Assembly (NCBI GenBank): GCA_017591395.1
Contig: WEDG01003321.1
Span: 124,001 to 188,000 of the forward strand
Direction: 5' to 3'
DNA from: Schistocephalus solidus
Taxonomy: Eukaryota; Platyhelminthes; Cestoda; Diphyllobothriidea; Diphyllobothriidae
DNA length: 64,000 bases
The notes under the pieces are model-generated. The model was not told the DNA's origin. It saw nothing but the letters and a program-made list of their open reading frames with translations, and did not search any database. Both the position numbers and the translations under genes were made by a program. Positions 49,053 through 62,500 of the stretch are shown here, one piece after another. The stretch's first letter is position 1. The number at the start of each line of letters is the position of its first letter.

Positions 49053-49297
49053 GGCATGTGGAAGCAGAGTTATTGAGCCTAGAGTCTATTTTAGCAAGTC
49101 GTCTTCAATCTATAAACATACCCTGTAATGAAATAAGAGCTATTCCGCGAATGAAGCAGACACACACCGATAAGCATTTGATGGCCAAGAAAAAAAAGTA
49201 CAAGGACAGGAAACCGTTAGTGAATCAAAATGTTCCAAAATTGAAATCATGTTATTTTTCCTACTTCTCTTTTTCCGATGCTAGTGAGCATGACTAA
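49053..49297 (+). CDS. Possible terminal exon, lysine-rich, unknown
   Basis: It follows the acceptor-like tttaatttttag and stays open for 80 codons: HVEAELLSLESILASRLQSI, IPCNEIRAIPRMKQTHTDKH, LMAKKKKYKDRKPLVNQNVP, ending FSFSDASEHD and a stop at 49295-49297. The heptad-like leucines at the start and the basic KKKKYKDRK cluster are protein-like, the latter like a nuclear or RNA-binding tail. The entry phase needs one base from the preceding exon. A G|GTGTGA donor at about 48313 in the ORF upstream would supply it (KLG|HVEAE), though that donor is weak. An AATAAA occurs at about 49467. Confidence 0.3.
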
Positions 49298-49299
49298 CA

Positions 49300-50095
49300 T
49301 AGATGTATGACACTAAGTAGTTTCTTCATGTTGCTGTCAGATAACTGCGAGAATGACGTGAATTTTACCAAAAGCATCAGTTTCATTGGAAAAATTTTGG
49401 TTTTTATCAAAAAATTACAAAGAAGTCCAACGAATTTCTGAGGCACTTTTTCGATTCAAGTTTATCTAAATAAATACAATTCACCCATATTCATGCCCCT
49501 TCGTGACATAGCGTTTAAATTTCGGTTAGCATAGAAATCGCACCTTTTTTGGAGTAATAAAGAGTGAGAGGTTTTGACTTATTTGCTTTTAAGATTATCA
49601 AATTTTGGAAAATGAATCTATGTGCCTCTCTCTTTTCTTGTCAAAAATGACACTGAAAACAATTCGTTTTTGCGTTCGTTAAGACCTTATAAGCATTGAA
49701 TCGCAGAAGGAGCAGTGATAAGCTTATCAGATAGAAACTTTACTGTATACTTACGCTTCTGGCAAACCATTGGTTTCTATAGGTAGCGGGAAATTTAAGT
49801 TTACTTCTTAAATGAAATGATGGAACCAACAAGTGCATTAACGTTAAAATCAATTGATTCTAACCCATTAACTCAGATTACCTGGACATTGCAAAGACCT
49901 ATTTCTGAAGAACATGAACCAGCCTAGAAGAAATCCACATGTTTAAGAAGATAAAAAGTAGCGTAAAGTAGAAGTCTACAGAGGTGCAAAACTGGGATGA
50001 ACGACATTCAGTAGTTAACTATTTGAATTCGCGGTAAAGGAAACTTTCTAAAAGCTTCCTATTTCTCCAACTGGGCAAGACAAATGGCAAGCAAA
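49300..50095. other. AT-rich non-coding stretch
   Basis: Nothing recognised apart from the AATAAA near 49467. Confidence 0.4.
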
Positions 50096-50097
50096 AG

Positions 50098-50372
50098 AGC
50101 CCATTGCTCAATGGTTAGAGCTTTGGACTTCTTATTAACAGGTAGCAGGTTTAAACCTCTGGTGGTGCACAGTCTAGGTCTGGATAAGGCCGGCCGGTGA
50201 TGGTTAATAAGCCACAGTTGGTCATTTCAGTCTTCCCTGTCCTTGCCGACAACATTCATCTGCCTATACCACTAGCCACTGTGCGGCTGCTGGTGGGACT
50301 CGAGTGTGAGTGCCAAGACAGAGCGGGGCAAGTGAGTTCCTTAACCGATCGGTGAGGCTTCCCTTCGCCAAA
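50098..50372 (+). mobile_element. Hammerhead/tRNA-like element, single unit
   Basis: The tRNA-like part has an A box (ttgctcaatggttagagc, 50104-50121) and a damaged B box (ggtttaaacct, 50148-50158). The ribozyme body follows, with a decayed core (cggtgatgg), taataagcc, GTTGGTCATT and TCAGTC (predicted cut between 50226 and 50227). The tail follows (actagccactgtgcggctgc; taaccgatcggtgagg). This copy gives the order tRNA-like, ribozyme body, tail for the family. Confidence 0.6.
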
Positions 50373-52965
50373 ATCAGTAGGGTAGGGCTTATAGGTGACA
50401 GCAAAGCAAGCAGCGTAGAAATAACTGTGCTCTATGAACCATGCTATCCACCTTGGTTAATTGTTTGGTTTCTAAATTAATTTTATAGAGTCATATTGAG
50501 TTGATCTTTTTGACGAGGAGGTGTTTGTTCAAAGGAGATTATATAAAAAAACTTATTAGTCTAACAACAGATTGAAGTCCGTGTTTCTTTTGAGTCATCG
50601 GTAACATGCAATTTAACATGAGGAGGTTATTGGTTATAATTTAGCTAGTAGATTTAAAAATTTCGTCCTTTGAATATAGAATTGCTACCCATTTTGCGGT
50701 AGCAAATCACGGTCAAATGGCAGTCACTTTGGCTATTTGAAGCCAAAAGTACTAAGGAATGATTTAAAAATTAAAAATATTTTGTATTATTTATTAATTT
50801 TCCTATAACCCCAATGTTGATTCAATTGAGGCTAAATGAACGTCTGCAGGTGATTTCCCATTTTTAGGATAGAACAGCCTATCGAAATTTCTCAAATTAC
50901 ATTTTATTCATGTTAGCTATCCGTGTGCTCTACAGAAACCCTATAATGTGATAAATATCATTAAGGGAATGCTAACATGCTCTTTAAAATATTCCAGCAG
51001 ATTCCAGGAACTACAAAATGCGTACTTATATTTAAATAAACTTTAGCTAAATGCGTTGCCAGTTTTCCCTTTCAATTCATTTGCATTTGAAAGAATCCTC
51101 AAATCGAGTGCCAGATCGTGTCTTATTTCTAACTTGGATACCCAACTTGCTGATACAGATTAGGTATTCATGCGTAGGGAATGTTTTGGTACTGGTGATC
51201 TGGGAACGTGCAATTTGCATGGAAAGGCGATATTCGATGTAAAATCTGTATATAAATATTACTATCTTTTGTTATTCCACATTTGAATAACCCTTACTTT
51301 AACCAGCCATTCAGGTCTATTTTAAAGTCTTTTAATTTATTCAGATTAAGAAGGATTTCTAGAATAAGAGCCTAATCTTTTCAGGCGAGCGTTTTGCCTA
51401 ACTGCGTGTTTTAAGAGGTTGGAATCGCCTATAAGCCCTACTCCTAGTACAATGAAAAAGGAACGCCTATGTTATGCAGGTTCCCTTGTCATAAATTTGA
51501 GGACTTAAACCTTAAACCTTAAACCTTGACCGTATTCTTAATCCTGATCATAAACTGTACCTTAATCCTCACATTACCCTGACCCTAGCATTAAGCTCCC
51601 TTTAAGTTAGCGTACAACTACCTGTGATATAGCATACTACTACTCCCGTGTCCTGCATGATGGTCCATATTAGCCATTTTTATTTATTAATACCATTTGA
51701 TGAAAGTGGCACTTATTTATAGTTTAATCAAATACGCAGCATATAAGGAATCAATAAATGTTAACACATAAGACGAGCCCGAAAGACCTTTTGAGTAGAT
51801 GCACAAGGTATGTAACCTGAGGGAAATTTAAAACTTTTAAGAACAGCAGAAGGGAGCTGTGTGGAATATGTGACATCAAGCTTCGTAAATTTCCTGAATC
51901 AGGCAAGGAAAAAGAAATGAAAACGGCAGCTGGGGCTGGGCAAATTGGAGGTCTGAAAGACTACCAGATTTTATTCATGACATGAGCATAAAATACGTTT
52001 AGGTTACATGTGAATGGGTTTGCATCCGCTGCGTGCCCTAGGAGGGGGGGAGGGTGCAGTTCCTAAACATTGGCCGTTTTCTAAGCAAGCGAAAAGGTAG
52101 GAGGGCTGCGTTTGTCTACTGGCGGTTATTGGATGATATAAAGCTCATAAAAAGTAACCCCGGGAGCTAGTTGGTCAAAAACACTTTGACAAATAATTAA
52201 AAAGTAACATTGTAGAAGCTGGCTTTTAGTCTCAGTTGGAATATTACGAAGTTTGCAGTTCCTACGGTAGATTGGCAGCATACCACTCGGACATACAGTG
52301 ACAAAAAGGTGTGCAGGCTGCTTTATTTCAAAGCTGCGTGGACTCATCTTTACATGGGTCCGCGCACAAAAATTAATCAAGCCTTGTATTCAAACGTGGT
52401 TCGGGTACACTAATTGTAGCTTAGCTATCATCCGGCGTATCAAAATCTTCGTTTCAGACTAAATTTTAAGGTTTCTAATTGCAAGTTCGCTGCACTTAAT
52501 GTTTACATCTTACTTGTAGTAGATAAGCACCAGGAGTATCGGGTTTCATCATACCATATTCATTGGTTTCCCTTGGCAAAACTACATCAAAACAGCTAAC
52601 GAAGAGTGCGTAATAAGGGAATCCCATGACAGTTGTCTCAGATCTGTGTGATTATACTCTTACTTGTCAAGCGGCATCAAGCAGACTTTAAGCAGCCGCA
52701 TGCTTACTGTTTTTCCCTTTATGAATCAGTTATTGCAGCATGAATCTTAGTAAAAATAGTTGGCACTAATTAGTAGGCCTCCAAGCGAGCTTAAAGTCCA
52801 AATATGGAATATAGAAGTCTTTTAATAAAAACTCACCTGTCTTTCTCCTGCCCATGTACATCTAAAAACTTACCCACTAGTATTGACACGCTATTAACTT
52901 TGCATAGACGTTAACCAAGTATTTCAACTCCACCTCGTCTTTATTACAGCATAAGCAGAAGAAAA
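50373..52965. other. AT-rich non-coding stretch
   Basis: No gene recognised. At 51504-51524 there are three perfect CTTAAAC heptamers followed by degenerate CCTAATCC-like motifs to about 51610. The minus-strand ORF at 52126-52380 (84 codons) has no known motif. Confidence 0.4.
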
Positions 52966-52969
52966 AACT

Positions 52970-53212
52970 GATAAAGCCAGAGAGACTAGAATGGCTATTT
53001 CTGACTTATTAGCCGTAGTCAGCCAGCCTTACCCAAAACTAAGTCTGCAGCACCTAGTCTTGACCTCCAGGTTCTGTGTTCATCAGGAGTTAGTAAGAAC
53101 AAGATTGTGGCATTTGGGTCGCGATCTCTTTGTCCTATTATTTGCGATCAGGAATAGCAACTTATGTTGGACGTACGTTCACCGATAGGGTTACGGGTCA
53201 TGCTCATCCTAT
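52970..53212 (-). mobile_element. Hammerhead/tRNA-like element, decayed unit
   Basis: On the minus strand: GGCTGG, CTGACTA (core changed, 53016-53022), stem II GGCT/AGTC, GAAA (52998-53001), TAGCCATT, CTAGTC. Stem I (GGCTGG with CTAGTC) keeps six pairs through wobble changes although the bases differ from other copies. The tRNA-like part (about 53035-53135) is weak. The tail (gatcaggaatagcaa, ttcaccgataggg) follows to 53210. Confidence 0.5.
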
Positions 53213-53275
53213 TGCACTTTAGTTTAACAAATCAGAAATGGTCATCCCACTCTCCCTTTTCTCTACGCTGTTCAA
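53213..53275 (+). repeat. Inverted partial copy of the hammerhead-element body
   Basis: The stretch aaatcagaaatggtcat, ctctccc and gttcaac has the sense orientation of the family, opposite to the neighbour at 52970-53212. Only the GAAA side of the ribozyme is present. Confidence 0.5.
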
Positions 53276-56235
53276 CGGTGCGAGCATATCCCATAATCTA
53301 ATCGATAAACGCATTTATGTAACACAGATTCGTTTGGCTCATACAACTCCAATTCGAGGTCACTTGTAAATCTGCCCAAGAACTGCAAGTTTTGCCATTT
53401 TGTCCCTGGTGCAAAACCCCTTTTTAGACTCAGCGTCACACGAAACTGTTCTACCTACCTCCGCTTTTGCCTACAACTTGTGGCAAAATCTAAATAGAAA
53501 AGGAAACCACCTGTTAATTTTCGCTGGCAAGATGAATAATGGAAAGTACACTCCTTTGTGAAGTAGAATCAATACCACACACTTATTGAGACCTGCCTGA
53601 AAAACCTAACTAATTGAAGCTATCTCAGCGCTTGAGTGAAATTATATTTTAGTTGACAATTGAATACAAATTAACAAGCAGCATTAAACATTCATAGCCG
53701 TTCACCAATCATCTGACTGGAGCGACATTCTATCAGTAATAGTTCAGTGATTTACCTTGACAGAATTTAAGTTGACTTTTTTACCTGGATTCTGCACGGA
53801 AACGACAAAAATATATTTTGCAAATCGTTAAAATGATATAATATTCTAACACACCTGGTATGCTTCACCGGAATAAATAATCGATGAGTGTTGGACATTT
53901 ACAGGCTTTCGCTAAGTTAAATGTGCAATCGGTGTGGCTCACGCATAGTTGGCCTTCCTGATTCAGGTTTTTCAGAGGCGTTATTGGGGCAGAACTAGAG
54001 CATTAAGTGATAGTTTCAAATATATCCTTCACCAACTCCCAAATCACAAATATCGTAAATGCAAAGGATATAGTTGAGCCACTTTGAATGCAGCCAACGG
54101 ATAACCAAACGTTTAGAGGCTGCAAGCAAATGGTGGAAAGTGTGGCTCCCAAATTGTTAACCATCTGGTGGTAGGAATGTCTTATTTCTGTAAGTAGTGT
54201 ATCTTAGTTCTGTGATGCTATATGAGCCCATGATATTTCAGTCACGAAAGTATTACGGCTTTTAAAGAAGTGTTCGTTCAATCGCCTGAAAGCCTTGGCT
54301 CTGAAAAAAATGCCTACTTTATTGGCATGAGTTTTTCACATTAATTTTCGATGCTAACAGCAATCTAAATATGTTTTATAGAGAAAATGCAGAAAACTAT
54401 TCTTTTTTACGTATTTGTAAAAACTTTAGGTTATAGTCCTATTTATATCTGAAGAAAGTGTATCTTGTGATTTTTAAAAACATTTATTAAAATTTCGTAA
54501 TACGTTCGAACTCTACATGCTGCTACACATGCATGCAGGGTTGAAAAACTGTAAGCCGTATAGTCGCCGTGTGCAGAATAGCATATATTTCTATAAAATA
54601 TTGACACGAAGTAATTTACGGCTCATATATTTTGGTGGTGAACCTGGACCGCGTTGTACATAGTAGAAACAGCATTAATAAATATGCAGTTAAGATGCTT
54701 TTAGACCTTACATTGTACACTTATACAACTAAGCTACTCCTTAAATTGTTTATAGAATTGGATGAATACTTAAGTGTCAACCGAAGGAGTATAACTAATG
54801 ATATTTTTGTAAATATTTCAGTAAGCTATATTTTACTTTTTTAGGGCTTCAAATATCAGTCTTGAAAATACATGCTACACATTAACCCATTTTTAAAGTG
54901 AGGTTTAGCAGACGACTGCAAAGCAGCTCGTTCAAAAGCCGGTATCCTAACGTAAATGAAATATCTAAGGATAATTTTGCACAATATTTTATATTTTAAA
55001 CCCTTCTTCTGTAATCTTTTCAAATCGAAAACTGTTTTCAGAATTTCGGTTGAAATTTTATGAGGAAGCACATCTACTGTAAATTTAAAATAAACGCCAA
55101 TATGACTTTTCATAATAATTACTATCTAAAGTGGTTTTATGGTGATAACTTGTTAGTATTCGCTTCGATAAAAACTAAGTTAACCAAGTCCATTCAAAGT
55201 AGTTATTTCTCTTTGGTGAATTATTGCGGTGTCGACTAAACGTTCACTGCCAAAAATTAACTGCAACTTTATTTTTGAGATAATGCTGAACTTTATTCTT
55301 ATCATAATTTACCTGCGGGCACATATCCCTAATATTTTCTAGCTGTTTACTGGTCAGACTTACCATATTTTATATTACTTCTGGTTTATAGTTCTTTTTG
55401 CTGTTCTAGAATGGTACGTGATATGTTATTTTCTTAAAAGTTTCCTCAAATGTGCGCCAGTAACATTTTAGGCGTAAATACAGGATAGCATAAGTGATTA
55501 TTTTATTTTAGTAAATACCTAACCAACGTATACAACTTATGTCGTACAACCATTTGAGAGCATGCACAAAAAGTCATAATCTGCGTTTTCAGTTAGTAAT
55601 CATATTTATTAATGTAGATCTTTAGTGTAACTCCGGAATTTTGCATTTTTTAAAGTATAAGAAGTGACTGATCACAGGTTATTGTAACCTGGGATAATGG
55701 CATGTTGTGTCCGGTCAAAATGTGCTTTATATATTAAATGTCGATCATATGTAAGCCAGCGAAGACGAGTTTTTGAATTGCGTTCATCAAAGACATAAGA
55801 TGTGTGGTTTTTCTCCTGAATTGGAACGAATAAATGCAGTATTTAAATTACATGGCCGTCAGTTTTTTTAACTAAATATGGAAGTATATTTGAGAAAATA
55901 TGGGGCTCTCATTTCGGCGTAGATCACCAAATATTTCGGGCGTTCTGCAGAGTCTGTTGAAAGAAACATCTTTTTATTTATGTCGATTTTAATCGAGTGT
56001 AAGTCAATAATTTACGTCTATAAATATAATTGACGCCTTTTTTTCTAAATGCCCTGACCCTCCGTGGACCGAAATGTTTCAATACTGCTGTTGCGCCTTC
56101 GCGGTTTCGGACTGCTGGTTGGAAAAATAGTCTGCGTAAATATCAATAGAGACTTATTTTCCCATGTATTCTATTGATTTCGGGTTTGTGTATGAGATGA
56201 AATAAAAGCACCGTAAGAGAAAACGCTGACAGTCT
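53276..56235. other. AT-rich non-coding stretch
   Basis: Nothing recognised. ORFs at 54632-54844 (plus) and 54856-55113 (minus) are AT-driven and show no known motif. Confidence 0.4.
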
Positions 56236-56236
56236 G

Positions 56237-56580
<344 letters not shown>

Positions 56581-59500
56581 TCCCCCATGTGAAATGTCGT
56601 CGTTAAGTGTATTATAAGTGCTAATATTTGGTTTTCAATAAAGGCCTGATAATAGCATTTTTTTACAAAGAAGGCCCAAATCATTATTGTTTTCAAATCT
56701 AAGGTGCACGCGTGGATTATTTTCATTATTAAGAGAAAATACCCAACTTAGCGCTTTTAAGGTTGCCATACTAGACTGTTGCTAACATTAACCTATTGCA
56801 TTAACCCAAAGGAAGAGTGCAGTCTGGTGAAAGCCCTAAAGCCGTTTTATACCCTACCTTATGCTCCTTAGGTTAATTAAGGAAATTGAATTTTTTGTAT
56901 AAAAGCCACGCATATTAGGATTGAATAATTTAACTCTTGCAGTATGGGTTTATGAGGGTTCAGATAATGGGAATAGGATAGATTTTAACATACCAAGAAT
57001 TGCTCTACAACCTGTATGCTAATCTGTGTGCTGTTGTAGAACATTAAATACCTACGACACATATGAGTAAGTTGAAACTGGAATAAAGCGTCAGCTGGTC
57101 GCGTGGACACTCATTTAATAAGGTATTAGGCCCCTTTTAGCACAGTTTTATCCTTTTCGGCATTAAATGGACATTTAGTAGATATACAACGGTTTCCACA
57201 GTAATCGCTGCTTTTTAATTCGGCACTTAGTAGTCGCTGGAACTTCCAATTTTGGCAGACCTACCTGTCTGCTATGCCGTGGTGTGTCACGGCCTGTCCT
57301 GCCCCTACACACACGGGCGTCTGGCATTCACTTTGAGAACCAAGGCCAGCAGGCCCTTTCCACTCCCGCCATCTTAAATACCACTTCACGCCCGCTCCCC
57401 TGCAACATTCGCTTTCACAAGAGGCCTATATTCGTCCACTTTATATGCTTCCGACTTCTTTTTATCAGAGGTGGAGCATATACATATGACATTTAAGGAG
57501 CGAAGTTTAGCGCAGCATTTACGCCTTTCTGACCTTGGCCAAGCGGATGAGAGGGAGATCCTCTGGATTAAGAAACCTATGACAATTAATGCACCACAAG
57601 ACAGTAGTTAGCTGGTAGCAAGGAATGTATAATTGGGTACAGCAACTGACCAAACAACTATACTTTTGTTTTGACATAGAGGGGGTTGGGTTTGTAAGAA
57701 TGCGGATATATATTTTGTTCTTCAAACTGTTTTCTAAATCCCACCCTTCACCTCATGGCTGCTAAAAAGAAATCCGACGTAAGAATTGAATGCGCAAAGC
57801 GTACTGACGGCGCTGCTACTAGCTGAAAGCCCAGATACGAGTGTTTCATCGGTTTCCTGTGTTTGCATGTTCGAAATGTTCGGCAGATCACTGGGTCCCA
57901 CAGCGTTCTTCGGGGTGCTTACCGCTGGAAAATCCAGCTTTTAAATTCGAGTTGAGCCTATAAAGCCTAATGCCGTCTATTTACTTACTTAACGCTTATT
58001 TTCTGTTGAGAATGAAAAGCAGTAATAATGCCTTTTAAATTGTCAAGCCAACCAAACAACTTGGAAAGATTCCATATAAAAACTACTGACAGAAGACCAC
58101 AGTTTGACTGCAAATATCTTCGGATTTCACTGTTCAACTCATTATACGCTTCGCTATTAGCAACAGTTAAATGGGTGGTTAAATTACTTTTAAAGTCTGC
58201 GTAGTTAGTCCATTAGTTTTTTTGCAAATCGCAGTTTTAGGCAAATTCAAACATTCCAAACGCAGACGATTATTGAAGTTAACTCATCAAGTGGTCTGTA
58301 TCCGGATAGCTCGGACAGTCGGACTCACTTGAGCTCTCAAGCGTTGACATCGATGGCTTAACGCAGGCAGAATTTCATTCAAAACGTTTGTGGTCCAAAA
58401 GAAAAATAAATGAATATTCAAATTCCCTCGATAGTTTCTGGTTTCAGGTTACTTATTGCAGCTTTTTGTTACCTCCTAATGGACTCTGAGAATGTTGTTT
58501 TCTACCAATAGCCAGTCTTCACTATCAAAGTAAAAGGGCATTATTCGGAGAAATAATGGTCCTGATGGCTCTGAAAATGGCGTTCAGTAGAGCAGTATTC
58601 AAAGTTATTGATAGAAAACTACAAACACTGCATAATCGGTATGACTTTTACATTGGTTTTCGATGGCTGTACAAATTTAAATATATTTTATAAAGAATAA
58701 CAAGCAAAATATTATTTTCTAAACCGACTTAGTACTAAATCAAGTTTTCATTAGATTTTATGCTCAATAAAGTTATATTTTCGATAACCGCAACTTGCCT
58801 CGTTCCCAAAACCTTTGAAGTCAATCTGCAGATCGGTTTGATGACTACCGGATGTATAATTTCTACGCAATGAAAATCGTATACACCTTAGCGCTACCAA
58901 CATAATACCAAACAGCTCTCGTAACATATTGCTAAAAATATGAACTAACTGGTAACTGGTAACGCGATACTATTACAATGGATATTTCACCGTCTGGACA
59001 AAAGATCATTAGAAATTGTTTTGAACCGAAATATACTCTTTCCACGTTTAATGTTTTAATAAACATGTACGTTAATACCCAATGGGGACGAACTTACTAC
59101 TTCTGTGTATGTTTCAGGTGGAAAAGGGAATGCGTTTATGGGCATTAGTAATTAACTGAAAAAGCACATTACCTAAATATTCCGTACTTACAACTCCAGT
59201 TTTGTTTACTATCCGAGAAGAAGCTCAGTCAGTAACGTAATTCCGAACGTTAATAATATAACTTAGGATTATTCTACGCGATAAAAAATATAAGGAAATG
59301 TTTCTTAGCTTTTCCTGAACATGTCACATGTCACGTCACCTACGGTAGTTTCTACCGTTAACTGTAACTGTAAACGCAATATTATTTTGACAACATATAC
59401 TTATCGAAATTGCTAATGGAACCACTTAGGAAAGCTGAACATTCAATGTATCGGTTGAAGTAATATCAAGAGACAAACAATAGCGACGATATTCAAGATG

Positions 59501-62500
59501 ATTTGGAGTCGATCAGTGATGATGCAGGTTATCTTAGTGGTGCTTAGAATATAATTTTCTAAAACTCTCAGTGATTTATATTGAGTAATGGAGTGTTCAA
59601 CGCATAGTCTGATTTTTGAGTAAGAATTGAAATTATTTTCGGTATATTTGCGCATTCAATATAATGCACGTTTGCTATCTCACAATAAATGGCTCCAAAC
59701 ATGTCTATTAATGAAATGATTTAGTTTCCCATACAGCACGCGTCAGGATCAGGCAGAAACTCTAAAAGAATTGCGGACAATCGTAAACGTATGCAGGATT
59801 TTATAATTTTTCCTCCTTTTTTTATGGAGAACGATTTAGTGTAACATAATTTGTTTCAGCAAAGTTGGGATGAGTGGGACGAGTTTGGCCAAACCGTTTG
59901 CATTGACAGCAAAAAAGATTATTTTTCAATGATTTCATTCAGGACAGTTAACTAATTCACTGGACTGAGATTAAGCAAGGGAAGTGATTTAAATGAACAA
60001 TGAAACTGGCCATACGGTCGTTTATCTGTCGGAAAAATGATCTTACACAGCCAGCACAATTTCGAAGTCTGGTAGAAAAACAATGGTTTCCGGCAAATAA
60101 TTCAAAATAAAAAAAACATAGTGTTACCCACCATTTGAAAGCTTTTTGTGTTGTTGAGGTAAAAAAGTTTCCATTGATTTGACAATGAGGATTCCACCTA
60201 CTATTACTAATTATGTGAGCAATCTTGGTTCTGTCAAATACTCCGTCGATGCTGAAGAATTATTTAACGTTTTGGTGCCCAAACAGTGACACCACTCCAA
60301 AAGATGCAAAGATATTTGGTGTTTCTCGTTCTGTGTCTGATAAATCTTTGAAAGAGCATTCGAGATTTTTGGCGTGTGTCTGCAGGCAGACACACTTTTA
60401 TCTGATTTTTACCGTGTTTTCCTCGACACTTTACAAATTTGGGATGTTAAATCATGCAATAAGATCGTTTTTTGATTAAAGTTTTCCCACTTTGTCAGTG
60501 TCAAGTTATGAAACTTTGCTCTCACAAAATGATTTATTGATGCAGATACTGTTTATAACTGTTTGATGACAACTTTAATGAGTAGTACCTCACGACAGTT
60601 ATGAAGCGTTTACTAATCGTATCTTTATCTGTGTAAAGCTTAATTTTATTGATGTTCCGCTTCAATGTTCCACTTTTAAATAATTAAAGGTTCGCTTCAT
60701 TAAATTACACAATGGTTTAGCAAATATTCAACTTGTAAATCTTTTGCGTTATTGGCTGTGTATTTGCTCAAATTCACCTGAACACAACATTTGAAATTTA
60801 AGTATAACGGGGCTTTGCGAATTTTCTGAAATTTGGTAAACAAGGAAAATATTTCGAAATCGATTAGCAAATTGTAAATACAAAGCTGGTTAATGAACAA
60901 AAATTCACAAAATTCAAGATGTTGAGTAACACGTGTGGATGTTTCTTAGAACTTAATAGTTTGACCGTAAACCATATATGTTGATATCGTTTACAAAATG
61001 CCTATTTTACAGTTGATATCTATATAAATGTGTGTTTTCTGCTGCCCGAGGTCGTTGAATGCTATTAAATATACACAGTGGTCTGTTGGGCAGTCACCAA
61101 ATACGCGCACCGAGCTGATTGTGACCGAAAAGCGGGAGAAAAGGTACAGTCCAGTTAATCACCACGAATAAATGAATAAGTCATCGCTCAGGTTTTATTA
61201 AACTATCTGGCAAACATATCCGTAAATTTCCGTATTCCCAGTTATCGTTCATCGCAAGCGCGTCTGCGACATGAGCACAATTCTAAAACAGACATTACGT
61301 CAATATTGGTCGTTTTATACCACTTATGTAATTGATCTCCACAATTGCGTCAGATTTTTGAAGTGATGATCCTGCCTCTCCTTTAGTCGTGTCGCAGAAT
61401 TAACGGTAGTGCGGTTTGCAATTCTGGTATCATAACTGCTCATTAAACTCAAAGTTAAAAGTTTCAAACAGTTTCCTCTTCAAATGACTCTTCACCTTCT
61501 GGTTTCTTTAGTTTCTCTGGTGACAGTGTAAGAGTCGTCGCAGAATTAAAAATATATATTTATACGCATTAACACCGGCTCTAGGACTGCTCGAAACCCG
61601 AATGAACGTTTCACGATATACGTTGGTATACAAAAGTCAACTTGGCTAATTTATCTGGCCAGAAGAATTCACTGCTCCACCGCATCAGGTCCATCTAAAT
61701 GCATCACGTCTCGGCATAATCAGTCATCATTTTTCTTGATCAATTTCTCTTAGTAGTCTAGAGACCTCTTTCAATGGGCTTTTTCTGCCATCACTTGACG
61801 CATTGGGATCAATAAAGAAAGCCCCATTGGTTGTGTTTAAATGCCTGCATTTCGCCACATGCTACTTAAAGAAAGCTTTCCCTCCCTCACATAAGTGAAT
61901 GAGAGGTTGTAAAGTTTACGGAGCCCAGGATGAGCCCCTAATTAGAAATGGTTCACGTATTAAGCAAGCATCGTCCGGGAGTCACATCAATTGTGCTTTT
62001 TACGACTGGGCACGTTTCTTTGCACCCTGGAGTTTTATCTGCTGTTGCACGGTCAATGCGCCAAAGTAGAGATAGCTCCTGAGAAAAACAATATTTTTAA
62101 AACCGACTTTATCCACACGAAAGAATGTGTTTTAAGGGTTGTTCATCCGTTACATTAAACTTTCTGAAATGCGCAATCGGGGATGTGGTTTACAAAGCTG
62201 GGTATTGCTCCCGGGCCTGTTCTTTTTTATAAAATTTGTCCGTTGCCTGGTAAACGTTGTGCTTAAGAAGGATCGCTTCAGTCTGTAATGCGCACTAAAA
62301 ATTTAAAATTCGCAGAGAAATTTTCAGCTAACCCTGTTGCTTATTCAGTCGGTTCAGCCCAATACGCCCAACAGGATATCACAAGGAAAGAACGAAGCTC
62401 GCTGGAACAAAAGCTTTATTAGCGATTGTCTCATAATGACCGTTCAATCTGTTTATTTTATCTGTACCAATACCGTGGTTAGAAGGGTGAACATAGATGA

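Noticed and set aside
58560..58582. CTGATGG...GAAA as a hammerhead
   Set aside because: The gap is too short for a stem II and flanking complementarity is absent.
61772..61829. Imperfect inverted repeat as a microRNA precursor
   Set aside because: Only about 13 imperfect pairs; too weak without small-RNA evidence.
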